DNA of 39,883 nucleotides from an uncultured Oscillibacter sp. Its GTDB lineage: Bacteria > Bacillota > Clostridia > Oscillospirales > Oscillospiraceae. Shown here in pieces: positions 15,025 to 22,568 of this stretch; positions within the stretch are counted from its first letter, which is position 1, and every line of letters begins with the position of its first letter. The stretch spans positions 1-39,883 of the forward strand of contig CAJUOD010000010.1 in NCBI GenBank assembly GCA_910587875.1, given 5' to 3'. The position numbers and the translations under genes were made by a program. The notes beneath the pieces were generated by a model, which saw only the letters and a program-made list of their open reading frames with translations, did not search any database and had not been told where the DNA came from.

Positions 15025-15608
15025 AGGGCGTTTACGTCGAAGTCCGGGCCCAGATCACCGGCCATCCAGTGGCGGCGGCAGAGGCCGATGTATTTGTCGT
15101 TGGCCCCCAGGACCACCTGCTCGCCCTCCTTCAGGACCTTGCCGTGTTCGTCGAAGCGGGCGTTGAAGGTGGCCTTTTTCCCGCACCAGCAGATGGTCTT
15201 GACCTCCTCAATCTTGTCCGCCATGACCAGGAGCTGGTAGCTTCCGGGGAACAGCTCCCCCTTGAAGTCCGCCCGGAGGCCGTAGCACATGACGGGGATG
15301 TCCAGCCGGTCCACCAGGTCCACCAGGTACATGACCTCCTCCTTTGTGAGGAACTGGGCCTCGTCCACGATGATACAGGCGTTCTGCTGGAGCTCCATGG
15401 CCGTCATCTTCTGCATCTCGTCGAAGTACACGCAGGGGTACTTCAGCCCAATGCGGGAGTAGACCATGTGGTCCCCGTCCCGGGCGTCCAGCCGGGGCTT
15501 CACCATCAGGGCCTTCTGGCCCCGCTCCTCGTAGTTGAAGCGGGCCATCAGGGCGTTGGCGGACTTGCTGGAGCCCATGGCTCCATACTTAAAGTATAAT
15601 TGCGCCAT
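15021..15608 (-). CDS. tdk: Thymidine kinase (type II)
   Basis: This 195-residue kinase phosphorylates thymidine in the salvage pathway. It has a P-loop GAMGSSKS near the N-terminus (residues 9-16), a Walker B-like CIIVDEAQFL, and a C-terminal zinc site made of CWC and CRRH residues. The P-loop differs from the common GPMFSGKS form, as in other clostridial Tdk proteins. The start at 15608 gives the expected length and N-terminus, but no clear Shine-Dalgarno precedes it. Translation may depend on the upstream gene, 31 bases away. It overlaps the next gene by ATGA. Confidence 0.92.
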   Translation of the reverse strand: MAQLYFKYGAMGSSKSANALMARFNYEERGQKALMVKPRLDARDGDHMVYSRIGLKYPCVYFDEMQKMTAMELQQNACIIVDEAQFLTKEEVMYLVDLVDRLDIPVMCYGLRADFKGELFPGSYQLLVMADKIEEVKTICWCGKKATFNARFDEHGKVLKEGEQVVLGANDKYIGLCRRHWMAGDLGPDFDVNAL

Positions 15609-15639
15609 AATAATACAAAAAGCGATGGATTTCGACGGG

Positions 15640-16098
15640 TTACTCCTCGCTCTCTTCCTCCTCTTTTGTTTCTTTGGTTTCAGCTGGGGCGGCAAAGGGG
15701 TCGTAGACCTCCGGCGGGTCCGGCATGCAGAGGACCATCTTTTTGCACTCCCGGCAGAGCCAGACGGTTTTATAACGGCTCCAGCCGCTGTATTCATCCA
15801 GCAGGTCCATGGCGTCCCCGTCCAGGCCCCGGATGAGATCGAACTTGTAGACGCCGGGATACCAGCGGACTGCGTCCCGGCCGCCGGTGAGGAAGCCCTG
15901 CTCCATCTCCCTGCCGCACCAGGGGCAGGGCTCCGGGGGAAGGCGTTTGGCCTCTTCTTTTTCCTTCGCCTTGGCCTTGCGGTCCTCGTTCCAGGCCTTC
16001 AGGCTGTCAAGGGGATTTGCTTGCGGCTCCTTGGGGGCAGGCCAGCGCTTGTCCGGCTTGCGGTCCCAGGGGTCCTCGCTCTGCTTCCAAAAGGGCAT
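15640..16098 (-). CDS. Zinc-ribbon protein, DUF6487-like
   Basis: This 152-residue protein has a basic and acidic low-complexity N-terminal 55 residues. It is followed by CPWCGREMEQGFLTGGRDAV and a C-terminal CREC pair, which together would make a zinc ribbon. This resembles the DUF6487 family of clostridial proteins (recognition by pattern, not by search). The tail is very acidic (ETKETKEEEESEE). GGAGGG precedes the ATG at 16098. It lies 11 bases after mutY and 31 before tdk. The function is unknown. Confidence 0.72.
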   Translation of the reverse strand: MPFWKQSEDPWDRKPDKRWPAPKEPQANPLDSLKAWNEDRKAKAKEKEEAKRLPPEPCPWCGREMEQGFLTGGRDAVRWYPGVYKFDLIRGLDGDAMDLLDEYSGWSRYKTVWLCRECKKMVLCMPDPPEVYDPFAAPAETKETKEEEESEE

Positions 16099-16109
16099 GG
16101 GGGTCCCTC

Positions 16110-17168
16110 CTATTCTCTCAGCGCCCGCTCGGCCTCCTCCCGGCAGCGGGCGAAGGCGGAGGGGACGGCGTGGTGTTCCAGGCTGTCGGCCCAGGTGAAG
16201 TCGGGCGGACCTTCCCCGGCAACTTCCAGGGTGTAGCAGGTCATGCGCCACTCCACGTGGGTGAAGATGTGCTTTGCCGTCAGGCGGTGTTTCCAGCCCC
16301 TGGGCTCCAGGCCCCAGGCCCGGACCGCCTCGGCGGCGGCGGGCTCGTCCAGGGCGTCCTCCACGTTGGGGAATTCCCACAGGCCCGCCAGCAGGCCGGA
16401 GGCCGGGCGCTTCCGCAGGGCCACCCGGCCCTCCCGGAGGAGGAGGAAGACGGTCTTCTCCTCCACCCGGCGGGATTTCTTCGGGGCCTTGACGGGCAGG
16501 CTCTCCGCCGTGCCCCGGGCCCTGCCCAGGCAAAGCTCCCGGACGGGGCAGAGGAGGCACTTGGGCGGGCCGTTCGGCACGCAGACCGTGGCCCCCAGCT
16601 CCATGAGGGACTGGTTGAAGATCCGCACGTCCGGCTCCGCCTCCGGGAAGATGTCCCGGATCTGGGCGCGGACGGCTTTTTTCGTCTGGGGGGCGGCAAT
16701 GTCGCTGTGGTCGTCCGTCAGGCGGGTCACCACCCGGAGGACGTTGCCGTCCACGGCGGCCTCCCGCCGGGCAAAGGCCGCCGAGGCAATGGCGGCGGCG
16801 GTGTAGTCGCCTACGCCGGGGAGCTCCAACAGGCCCGCATACGTGTCGGGGAAGCCGCCCCGGTCCGCCACCAGCCGGGCCGCCCGCTGGAGATTCCGGG
16901 CCCGGCTGTAGTAGCCCAGGCCCTCCCAGAGCTTCATCAGCCGGTCCGACCGGGCGGAGGCCAGGGCCTCCACTGTGGGGAAGGCCTCCAGAAACCGGGC
17001 ATAGTAGCCCAGCACCGCCGCCACACGGGTCTGCTGGAGCATGATCTCCGAGACCCAAATCCGATAGGGGTCCCGGGTCCGCCGCCAGGGGAGGTCCCGG
17101 GCGTTTGCCTGGTACCACGCCAGCAGGGGCGGGGGGAGCTGTGATAATGTCATAGCGTTCTCACTCAT
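16110..17168 (-). CDS. mutY: Adenine DNA glycosylase MutY
   Basis: This 352-residue base-excision enzyme removes adenine opposite 8-oxoguanine. An HhH-GPD domain (SEIMLQQT with catalytic Glu41; LPGVGDYTAAAI hairpin; catalytic Asp140 in VDGNVLRV) is followed by a [4Fe-4S] motif (CVPNGPPKCLLCPVRELC). A C-terminal NUDIX-like domain (about 235-350) recognises 8-oxoG. The cluster spacing is C-X7-C-X2-C-X5-C, one residue longer than E. coli. A -10 box lies 7 bases upstream of the ATG at 17168, so the message is probably leaderless, or starts at the second ATG (17153). First gene of a four-gene operon. Confidence 0.94.
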   Translation of the reverse strand: MSENAMTLSQLPPPLLAWYQANARDLPWRRTRDPYRIWVSEIMLQQTRVAAVLGYYARFLEAFPTVEALASARSDRLMKLWEGLGYYSRARNLQRAARLVADRGGFPDTYAGLLELPGVGDYTAAAIASAAFARREAAVDGNVLRVVTRLTDDHSDIAAPQTKKAVRAQIRDIFPEAEPDVRIFNQSLMELGATVCVPNGPPKCLLCPVRELCLGRARGTAESLPVKAPKKSRRVEEKTVFLLLREGRVALRKRPASGLLAGLWEFPNVEDALDEPAAAEAVRAWGLEPRGWKHRLTAKHIFTHVEWRMTCYTLEVAGEGPPDFTWADSLEHHAVPSAFARCREEAERALRE

Positions 17169-17175
17169 GGGGAAG

Positions 17176-17181
17176 ATTATA
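17176..17181 (-). promoter_or_regulatory. Extended -10 promoter of mutY
   Basis: On the minus strand TATAAT is preceded by TG at extended -10 spacing; no good -35 is seen. Only 7 bases separate it from the mutY ATG, so the predicted +1 falls on or next to the start codon. It overlaps the region of the divergent padR promoter. Confidence 0.6.
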
Positions 17182-17198
17182 GCACAGATTTTTTTTGC

Positions 17199-17227
17199 TT
17201 GACATACCTAGTTTTGCTATGTATAAT
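17199..17227 (+). promoter_or_regulatory. Promoter of the padR operon
   Basis: Consensus -35 TTGACA (17199-17204), 17-base spacer, -10 TATAAT (17222-17227). This perfect sigma-A promoter is embedded in the palindrome at 17204-17248. Confidence 0.92.
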
Positions 17228-17248
17228 AAGCATAGAAATTCTAGGTAT
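17204..17248. promoter_or_regulatory. PadR operator, 18-bp arms around the -10
   Basis: Left arm 17204-17221 and right arm 17231-17248 pair at 15 of 18 positions, with perfect ATACCTAG/CTAGGTAT ends and CTATG/CATAG inner blocks. The 9-base centre holds the -10 box. Such placement would shut the promoter completely when PadR is bound. Confidence 0.75.
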
Positions 17249-17266
17249 CAAACGGAGGCGGACGCG

Positions 17267-17605
17267 ATGAAGAAACAGGCCATTGAGCATACCCGGCTGC
17301 TGGCGCTGTCGTTGTTGGCGGGGGAGGACATGTATGGCTACCAGATGATCGTGGAGCTGGCCCGGCGGTCCAACCACACCTTCGACATGAAGGAGGGGAC
17401 GCTGTACCCGGTGCTCCACGGGCTGGAGCAGGAGGGCTTTGTGGAGGCCTACCGCAAGCAGGCCCCCACGGGGCGGGAGCGGAAGTACTACCATCTCACC
17501 CGGAAGGGCCAGGGGGCCCTCCGGGAGGAGGAGGCCGCCTGGAAGCGCTACTCCGGGGCGGTGAACGACGTGCTCCGGGGCGGTGCGGAGGCCGAGCCGG
17601 TATGA
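17267..17605 (+). CDS. PadR-family transcriptional regulator
   Basis: This 112-residue winged-HTH repressor is of PadR subfamily 2 size. Signatures are LLALSLLAGEDMYGYQMIVEL, then the recognition region FDMKEGTLYPVLHGLEQEGF and the wing RKYYHLTRKG. The start at 17267 follows ACGGAGG. A long palindrome over its promoter indicates autorepression. It overlaps the next gene by ATGA. PadR genes are often paired with a HAAS/DUF1700-type membrane protein, as here, and respond to cell-envelope or antimicrobial stress in several Firmicutes. The inducer here is unknown. Confidence 0.93.
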   Translation: MKKQAIEHTRLLALSLLAGEDMYGYQMIVELARRSNHTFDMKEGTLYPVLHGLEQEGFVEAYRKQAPTGRERKYYHLTRKGQGALREEEAAWKRYSGAVNDVLRGGAEAEPV

Positions 17606-18336
17606 CCCGGCGGGAATTTATGTACCAGGTCCTCTCCCCCTTGGGGCGGCTGACGGCGGAGGAGCGGGAGAACGTCCGCCGGGAGCTGGAGGAGCACGTG
17701 GAGGACCGGATGGAGACCCTGCTGGACATGGGCTGGGACGAAGAGTTGGCGGAGTCCCGGTGCCTGGAGGCCATGGGGGACCCGGCGGAAATCGGCCAGG
17801 AGATGGCGAAGCAGTACCGGGGCCGGGGTTGGCTGTGGATTGGCCGGGCGGCGGTGGCGCTGACCGTGGTGATGTGCGTCCAGGCCTTGCTGGGGTTTGG
17901 GCTGCTGTCCAACGCCTGGGACAGCCTGGAGGCCCGGTTCTGCCCGTCCACGGCCATTTCCATCGGCGAGCTGAAAAACGTGGAGGCCGTGGAGGACTTG
18001 GACATCCAAACGGAGGTCGGGAACGACGTGCTGCGGATTTACCAGGTGTCCGTAGGGGAGAAGGATGGCCAGCGGGCGGCCATGGTGCTGGCCTGCGCAT
18101 ACGACCGTTGGCCCTTCGGCGTCGTGGCGGCCGGCCTGAGAGTCAGGAGCACTGTGGTCAGCCAGCGGGGGGAAATGGGGACCAGCGGCGGGAGCCGGGG
18201 AAACTATGGGGCGGAATATGCCGTCCACTGGGCCCCGGTGGAGCCGGGGGACACCCACGTGGTCTGGGTATACCACGCCATAGGCGAGATGATCCGGCTG
18301 GAAATCCCCCTGCCGGGAGGGGAGGAGACGGCATGA
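17602..18336 (+). CDS. HAAS/DUF1700-like membrane protein
   Basis: The N-terminal 70 residues of this 244-residue protein (LGRLTAEERENVRRELEEHVEDR, then ESRCLEAMGDPAEIGQEMAKQY) are the HAAS/DUF1700 signalling helices commonly encoded next to PadR regulators. A transmembrane helix follows (about 75-100, WIGRAAVALTVVMCVQALLGFG). The C-terminal extracytoplasmic domain of about 140 residues is not recognised. It is coupled by ATGA to both neighbours. It probably senses or executes the response controlled by PadR (inference). Confidence 0.78.
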   Translation: MTRREFMYQVLSPLGRLTAEERENVRRELEEHVEDRMETLLDMGWDEELAESRCLEAMGDPAEIGQEMAKQYRGRGWLWIGRAAVALTVVMCVQALLGFGLLSNAWDSLEARFCPSTAISIGELKNVEAVEDLDIQTEVGNDVLRIYQVSVGEKDGQRAAMVLACAYDRWPFGVVAAGLRVRSTVVSQRGEMGTSGGSRGNYGAEYAVHWAPVEPGDTHVVWVYHAIGEMIRLEIPLPGGEETA

Positions 18337-19007
18337 AGAAAACAAAAATGTCCTCCCGGAGGAGGCGGACCCTTCGCCGCCTTCTCATCGCGGCGGCGGC
18401 GGTGCTTCTGGTGAACCGGATTTTCCTGATCGGCCTTCTGTTCCCTATCCAGGCCATCCGCCACAACGAGGAGCGGGAGGGCACGGGCCGGACGGCAGTG
18501 GTCCGCCGGGACTGGGCCCCGGAAGTCTACAAGAGCCAGCTGGTCTACCTGACGGAAAACGAGAACGTCACCATGCTCAACGGGGCACGGCTGACCTATC
18601 TGGGATGGATGAACAGCTTCAGCTTCCCGCTGGACTGTACGGAGGAGGCCCCCATTCACGGCGGCTGGTGGTCCATAAGCCGCCAGGGCCGGGAGCTGAA
18701 CCTTTTTTATGTGTTCGGGAGAATCGACGACCCGGAGATTGCCTGGCTGGAAGTCTTCCGGCTGCGTAACGGCGACCCCTTGGACGAGGAGCGGATTGGC
18801 CGGACATCCGGCAATTGGGGAATTAATCGGAGCAGTGAGTTTTGGATAGAAAAGGACGGATGGTCCTACTTCCTGTTGAAGACATACCCCGTGGATTGGA
18901 ACGACTACCCGCTGGGCTTTTCTGTGGTTGCCATTGGCTATGACGACGCGGGAAACGAGATTGCCCGGGTGGCGCTGGACGGGGGCGGGTCGTCGAGCTC
19001 CGGGTGA
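18333..19007 (+). CDS. Membrane-anchored hypothetical protein
   Basis: I do not recognise the family. The 224-residue protein has a strongly basic N-terminus (MKKTKMSSRRRRTLRR) and one transmembrane helix (about 17-38). The extracytoplasmic domain is rich in aromatic residues (WWSISRQGRELNLFYVFGR), with a Gly/Ser tail. It starts within the stop of the previous gene (ATGA), so it is the third gene of the padR operon. Like its neighbour, it seems to be a one-pass protein with a soluble outer domain. Confidence 0.72.
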   Translation: MKKTKMSSRRRRTLRRLLIAAAAVLLVNRIFLIGLLFPIQAIRHNEEREGTGRTAVVRRDWAPEVYKSQLVYLTENENVTMLNGARLTYLGWMNSFSFPLDCTEEAPIHGGWWSISRQGRELNLFYVFGRIDDPEIAWLEVFRLRNGDPLDEERIGRTSGNWGINRSSEFWIEKDGWSYFLLKTYPVDWNDYPLGFSVVAIGYDDAGNEIARVALDGGGSSSSG

Positions 19008-19018
19008 AGGAAAGGGCC

Positions 19019-19047
19019 TTGCGCCGGGCCGGGTTTTATGGTATGGT
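19019..19047 (+). promoter_or_regulatory. Possible promoter of the coiled-coil protein gene
   Basis: -35 TTGCGC (19019-19024), 17-base spacer, -10 TATGGT (19042-19047), 31 bases before the start at 19079. Moderate match only. Confidence 0.45.
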
Positions 19048-19078
19048 AAACGCAAAGGAAACGGAAGGAGGCCGGACC

Positions 19079-19588
19079 ATGGAGCTCAGTGTGAACGGAC
19101 GGCAGAGGCGGGCGGTTCAGACGGCGGAAGCCGCGCCCCAGGCGGAGAAGAAGTCCGCCGGAACAAACACGGCCCCGGTCAAGCCCAGGGCCGACAAGGC
19201 CGACTGGTCCCAGGCGGCGCTGGCCTTCCTCCGGGAGATGGACCAGCAGAGGATGGAGGAGGAGCGGAAGCGCCTGGAGGCCAAGCAGCAGAAGAACGGG
19301 GAGCTGGAGATGCTGTCCAAGTCCCTGGACGTGATGGAGAAGTGCCGGAAGATCGCCTCCCGCATCATGAAGGGGGACAAGGTGCCGCCCCAGGACGAGC
19401 AGTATCTGATGGAGTGCGACCCGGACGGGTACAAGCTGGCCCTGGTCTGCCGGGTACCCAAGGAGAAGCCCAAGGAGTGGGAGTCCGTCCTGGAGGAAGA
19501 CGAGGAGCAGGAGGGGACCGGGAGCGCCGGGCCCGCCGAAGAGGCGGCGGAGGCCGCGGAGCCCTCCGGGGATGCGGCGGAGTGCTGA
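19079..19588 (+). CDS. Coiled-coil hypothetical protein
   Basis: I do not recognise the family. The start at 19079 follows GGAGG, giving 169 residues. The centre is a charged helix with coiled-coil character (MDQQRMEEERKRLEAKQQK, then LDVMEKCRKIASRIMKGDKV). The C-terminal 30 residues are acidic and Ala/Glu-rich. No signal or membrane segment, so probably cytoplasmic. It ends at a terminator shared with the convergent histidine kinase operon. Confidence 0.7.
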   Translation: MELSVNGRQRRAVQTAEAAPQAEKKSAGTNTAPVKPRADKADWSQAALAFLREMDQQRMEEERKRLEAKQQKNGELEMLSKSLDVMEKCRKIASRIMKGDKVPPQDEQYLMECDPDGYKLALVCRVPKEKPKEWESVLEEDEEQEGTGSAGPAEEAAEAAEPSGDAAEC

Positions 19589-19598
19589 AAAAAATTTC

Positions 19599-19628
19599 AA
19601 GGCGGCGGGGAAGCTTCCCCGCCGCCTT
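19599..19628. terminator. Palindromic terminator between convergent genes
   Basis: A 30-base perfect palindrome centred on AAGCTT. On the minus strand it is followed by a run of seven T residues, so it terminates the kinase operon best; the T tract is weaker on the plus strand. Confidence 0.85.
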
Positions 19629-19635
19629 GTCTGTC

Positions 19636-22194
19636 TCAGTGGCGCTCGCTGATGAACTTTTCCAGCAGCCGGGAGACCTCCCGAATGTCGATGGGCTTGG
19701 CTACGTGGGCGTTCATGCCCGCGTCCAGGCATTTTTTGATGTCCTCCGAGAAAGCGTCGGCAGTCATGGCGATGATGGGGATATCCTTGTCGGGCCTGTC
19801 CAGGGCGCGGATGGCCGCCGTGGCCTCGTAGCCCGTCATGACGGGCATCCGGAGGTCCATGAGCACCGCGTCGTAGAAGCCCACGGGGGAGGCCAGGAAC
19901 TTGTCCACGCAGATTTTCCCGTTCTCCGCCCACTCCAGCTCCAGCCCTAAGTCCGAGAGAAGCTCGCTGGCGATCTCCCAGTTCAGGTCGTTGTCCTCCG
20001 CCAGGAGGATGTGGCGGCCGGTGAAGTCGGCATAGCGCTCCTCGCAGACGGGCTCCTCGGATTCCCCGGCGGCGCTGACGAAGGGCTTGAGCCCGTAGAA
20101 GAGAGTGGAGCGGAACAGGGGCTTGGAGATGAAGCCGGTGATGCCCGCCTCCCTGGCGTCCGACTCAATTTCGCTCCAGTCGTAGGCGGAGATCAGCATA
20201 ATGGGCGTCTCGCTGCCGAAGCGGCGGCGGATCTCCTTGGCGGCGGCGATGCCGTCCATGTCCGGCAGCTTCCAGTCCAGGAGGATGATGTGGTAATGGT
20301 CCCGGATGCTGGCCCAGTGCTCCAGCATCTCCAGGGCCTTCTCCGCGTTCAGGGCCCAGTCGGCCTTGACGCCGATGGACTTCAGGGAGGCGGTGGTGCT
20401 CTCGCACAGCTGCTGGTCGTCGTCCACCACCAGGATGTTCCACTCGGGGAGGATCATCTCCTCCTCCGGGGTCTCGGCCCGCTCCAGGTCCAGGGTGACG
20501 TGGAACTCGCTGCCCTTGCCCAGCTCGCTTTCCACCTCGATGGTGCCGCCCATGGTGTCCACAATGTATTTCGTGATGGCCATGCCCAGGCCGGAGCCCT
20601 CGGTCCGGCGGACCCGGGCGCTGTCCTCCCGGACGAAGGACTCGAAGATCTTGGCCTTGAACTCCGGGGTCATGCCGATGCCGTTGTCCTTGACCACGAT
20701 GTGGGTCCGGACGTAGCCCTCTCCCTTGGGAGATTCTTCCTCGTAGAGAGAGACCTGGATGAGCCCGCCGTCGGGGGTGAATTTCAGGGCGTTGCCCAGG
20801 ATGTTTAGAAGGACCTGGTTCAGCCGGACGCTGTCGCAGCAGACATTCTCCGTGGAGATGTCGTGGATGAACACGTCGAACTGCTGGTGCTTGGAGCGGA
20901 CCTGGGGCTGGGCGATGCTGACGATGCTGTCCATGACCTCCCGGAGGGAGACCTGGTCCATGTTCAGCGTCAGCTTGCCGCTTTCGATTTTGCTCATGTC
21001 CAGCACGTCGTTGATAAGGCCCAGGAGGTGGCGGCTGGAGAGGGTGATTTTTTTCAGGCAGTTTTGCACCTGCTGCTTGTCGTCAATGTTGGCGGTGGCG
21101 ATGGCCGTCATGCCCACGATGGCGTTCATGGGGGTCCGGATGTCGTGGGACATGTTGGAGAGGAATTCGCTCTTGGCTTTGTTGGCGTGGACGGCCTCCT
21201 TCCGGGCGGCCTCCAGCTCCACCATCTGCTCCCGGAGAAGCCGGAAATACTGCCAGAACACCAGCAGCAGGGCCAGCAGCACCACGGCGCAGCCCAGGAA
21301 GGCCATGTACAGCCAGGTGCGGCTGAGCTCGCTGACGGATTCGTCCAGCTGGCCGTAGGGCAGCACGGTGATGAGAAACCACTCGGAGTAGGGGAGCTTG
21401 TTGCACTGCAGGTGCCGCCGCTCGCTGCCGAAGGTGAGGAGCGTGGTGTAGTCCTCTCCGGCGTCCATGGCGGCCTCCAGCTCCCGGATGTACCGATCCC
21501 CGCTTTCCCCCTGTTCCTCGAACATGGCCTGGATGCGGTCAAAGTAGTTCTCCCGGAAGGCGTCGCCGCTGCGGATGACGAAGGTGCCGTCCCGGCGGAT
21601 GATGTGGGAGTAGACCAGGGTGTTCTCACTGTAAAGGGAGAGGGTCTCGGCGATGTAATCGGCGGGGAGGCTGGCCACCAAAGCGGTGGCGACGGTCCCG
21701 TCGGACATGACGTATTCGGCGGAGACGCCCAGGAGGATGTCCTTCTCCCCGTGGTCGGTGGAAGCCACCGCCACCTTTTTGTCCCCGTTATTCATGGAGC
21801 GGAGGAAGGGCTCCGGGTCCGCCAGGAGGGGCTCCTCGCCGTAAATCATGTCGAACTCGCCGGTGGGAGAGTAGTAGGCCAGGGCCTCGAAGCCCCGGGT
21901 CTGGGCGTTGTCGGCCAGCTCCGCCCGGAGAACCTCGGCGGGGGCGTCTTTGGGGTGGAAGCCCTCTACCAGGGCCTCCAGCTGGGAGAGGCGGAGCTGG
22001 ATGGTGGTCTCAAAGTGCTGGGTGACCTTCTCCCCCATGCCGGTCATGTAGGTGGTGCCCACGGCGCTGATGGTATCGGCGCTCTTTTGGGTCATGAAGA
22101 AGGCCATGAAGGAAAAGATGCCCACCGTCAGCAGCAGAACCAGCGCCAGGCTGACGGTGAGGAAGCGGCTGGCGCTGCTGTACTGCCTTTTCAT
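19636..22194 (-). CDS. Hybrid sensor histidine kinase with two receiver domains
   Basis: An 852-residue membrane kinase. TM1 (about 11-34) and TM2 (about 293-317) enclose a 255-residue extracytoplasmic sensor of Cache-like size. HisKA follows, with phospho-accepting His350 (SNMSHDIRTPMNA), then HATPase_c with the N box (LGNALKFTP), DNGIGM and GSGLGM. REC1 has Asp640 (LLDWKLPDMDG) and REC2 has Asp780 (LMDLRMPVMTG). The start at 22194 has AAGGAG upstream and overlaps the HPt stop (ATGA). With the separate HPt and the REC-HD-GYP-GGDEF protein encoded upstream, it can form a multistep phosphorelay. The input ligand is unknown. Confidence 0.93.
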   Translation of the reverse strand: MKRQYSSASRFLTVSLALVLLLTVGIFSFMAFFMTQKSADTISAVGTTYMTGMGEKVTQHFETTIQLRLSQLEALVEGFHPKDAPAEVLRAELADNAQTRGFEALAYYSPTGEFDMIYGEEPLLADPEPFLRSMNNGDKKVAVASTDHGEKDILLGVSAEYVMSDGTVATALVASLPADYIAETLSLYSENTLVYSHIIRRDGTFVIRSGDAFRENYFDRIQAMFEEQGESGDRYIRELEAAMDAGEDYTTLLTFGSERRHLQCNKLPYSEWFLITVLPYGQLDESVSELSRTWLYMAFLGCAVVLLALLLVFWQYFRLLREQMVELEAARKEAVHANKAKSEFLSNMSHDIRTPMNAIVGMTAIATANIDDKQQVQNCLKKITLSSRHLLGLINDVLDMSKIESGKLTLNMDQVSLREVMDSIVSIAQPQVRSKHQQFDVFIHDISTENVCCDSVRLNQVLLNILGNALKFTPDGGLIQVSLYEEESPKGEGYVRTHIVVKDNGIGMTPEFKAKIFESFVREDSARVRRTEGSGLGMAITKYIVDTMGGTIEVESELGKGSEFHVTLDLERAETPEEEMILPEWNILVVDDDQQLCESTTASLKSIGVKADWALNAEKALEMLEHWASIRDHYHIILLDWKLPDMDGIAAAKEIRRRFGSETPIMLISAYDWSEIESDAREAGITGFISKPLFRSTLFYGLKPFVSAAGESEEPVCEERYADFTGRHILLAEDNDLNWEIASELLSDLGLELEWAENGKICVDKFLASPVGFYDAVLMDLRMPVMTGYEATAAIRALDRPDKDIPIIAMTADAFSEDIKKCLDAGMNAHVAKPIDIREVSRLLEKFISERH

Positions 22195-22553
22195 CCCGCG
22201 CTCTCCTTCTGAAAGGCCCGGATGGCGGCCACGGTCTGGGCGTAATCCGCCCGCACCTCCTCCGCCAGGGCGTCGGCCTTCGGCGTGTAGCCGTTCCGCA
22301 GGGATTCGCAGAGACGGCTGCTGGAACCCTGGAGCTTGTCGATGCTCAGGTTCTGGCACACGCCCTTGATGGTGTGGGCGGCCCGGAAGGCCTCTTCGTA
22401 ATTCTTCTCCTCCAAAGAGCGGCAGAGGAGCTCATAGCTGCCGTCGCTCAAAAATTTCAAAACAAATTTCTGGACCAGCCGTTCGCTGCGCAGACGGCCG
22501 ATGGCGTCGTCATAGTTGCCGCCCATGGCGGCGTAGCACTCCTGTAAGGTCAT
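22191..22553 (-). CDS. HPt phosphotransfer protein
   Basis: This 120-residue helical protein has the HPt signature AFRAAHTIKGVCQNL, whose His accepts the phosphoryl group. TAAAGGAGGAG precedes the ATG. It is coupled to the hybrid kinase by ATGA and follows the HD-GYP gene by 15 bases. It should shuttle phosphate from the kinase receiver domains to the receiver of the c-di-GMP protein in the same operon (inference from gene order). Confidence 0.9.
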   Translation of the reverse strand: MTLQECYAAMGGNYDDAIGRLRSERLVQKFVLKFLSDGSYELLCRSLEEKNYEEAFRAAHTIKGVCQNLSIDKLQGSSSRLCESLRNGYTPKADALAEEVRADYAQTVAAIRAFQKESAG

Positions 22554-22568
22554 GTGGATGCTCCTCCT

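Noticed and set aside
14149..15240. A 363-codon plus-strand frame opposite the radical SAM and tdk genes
   Set aside because: Shadow of real genes on the other strand; starts inside the terminator region and shows no family motif.
15640..17118. A 492-codon minus-strand frame that would fuse with the zinc-ribbon protein
   Set aside because: Its first 340 codons are an out-of-frame reading of mutY; the real gene begins at 16098 with its own Shine-Dalgarno.
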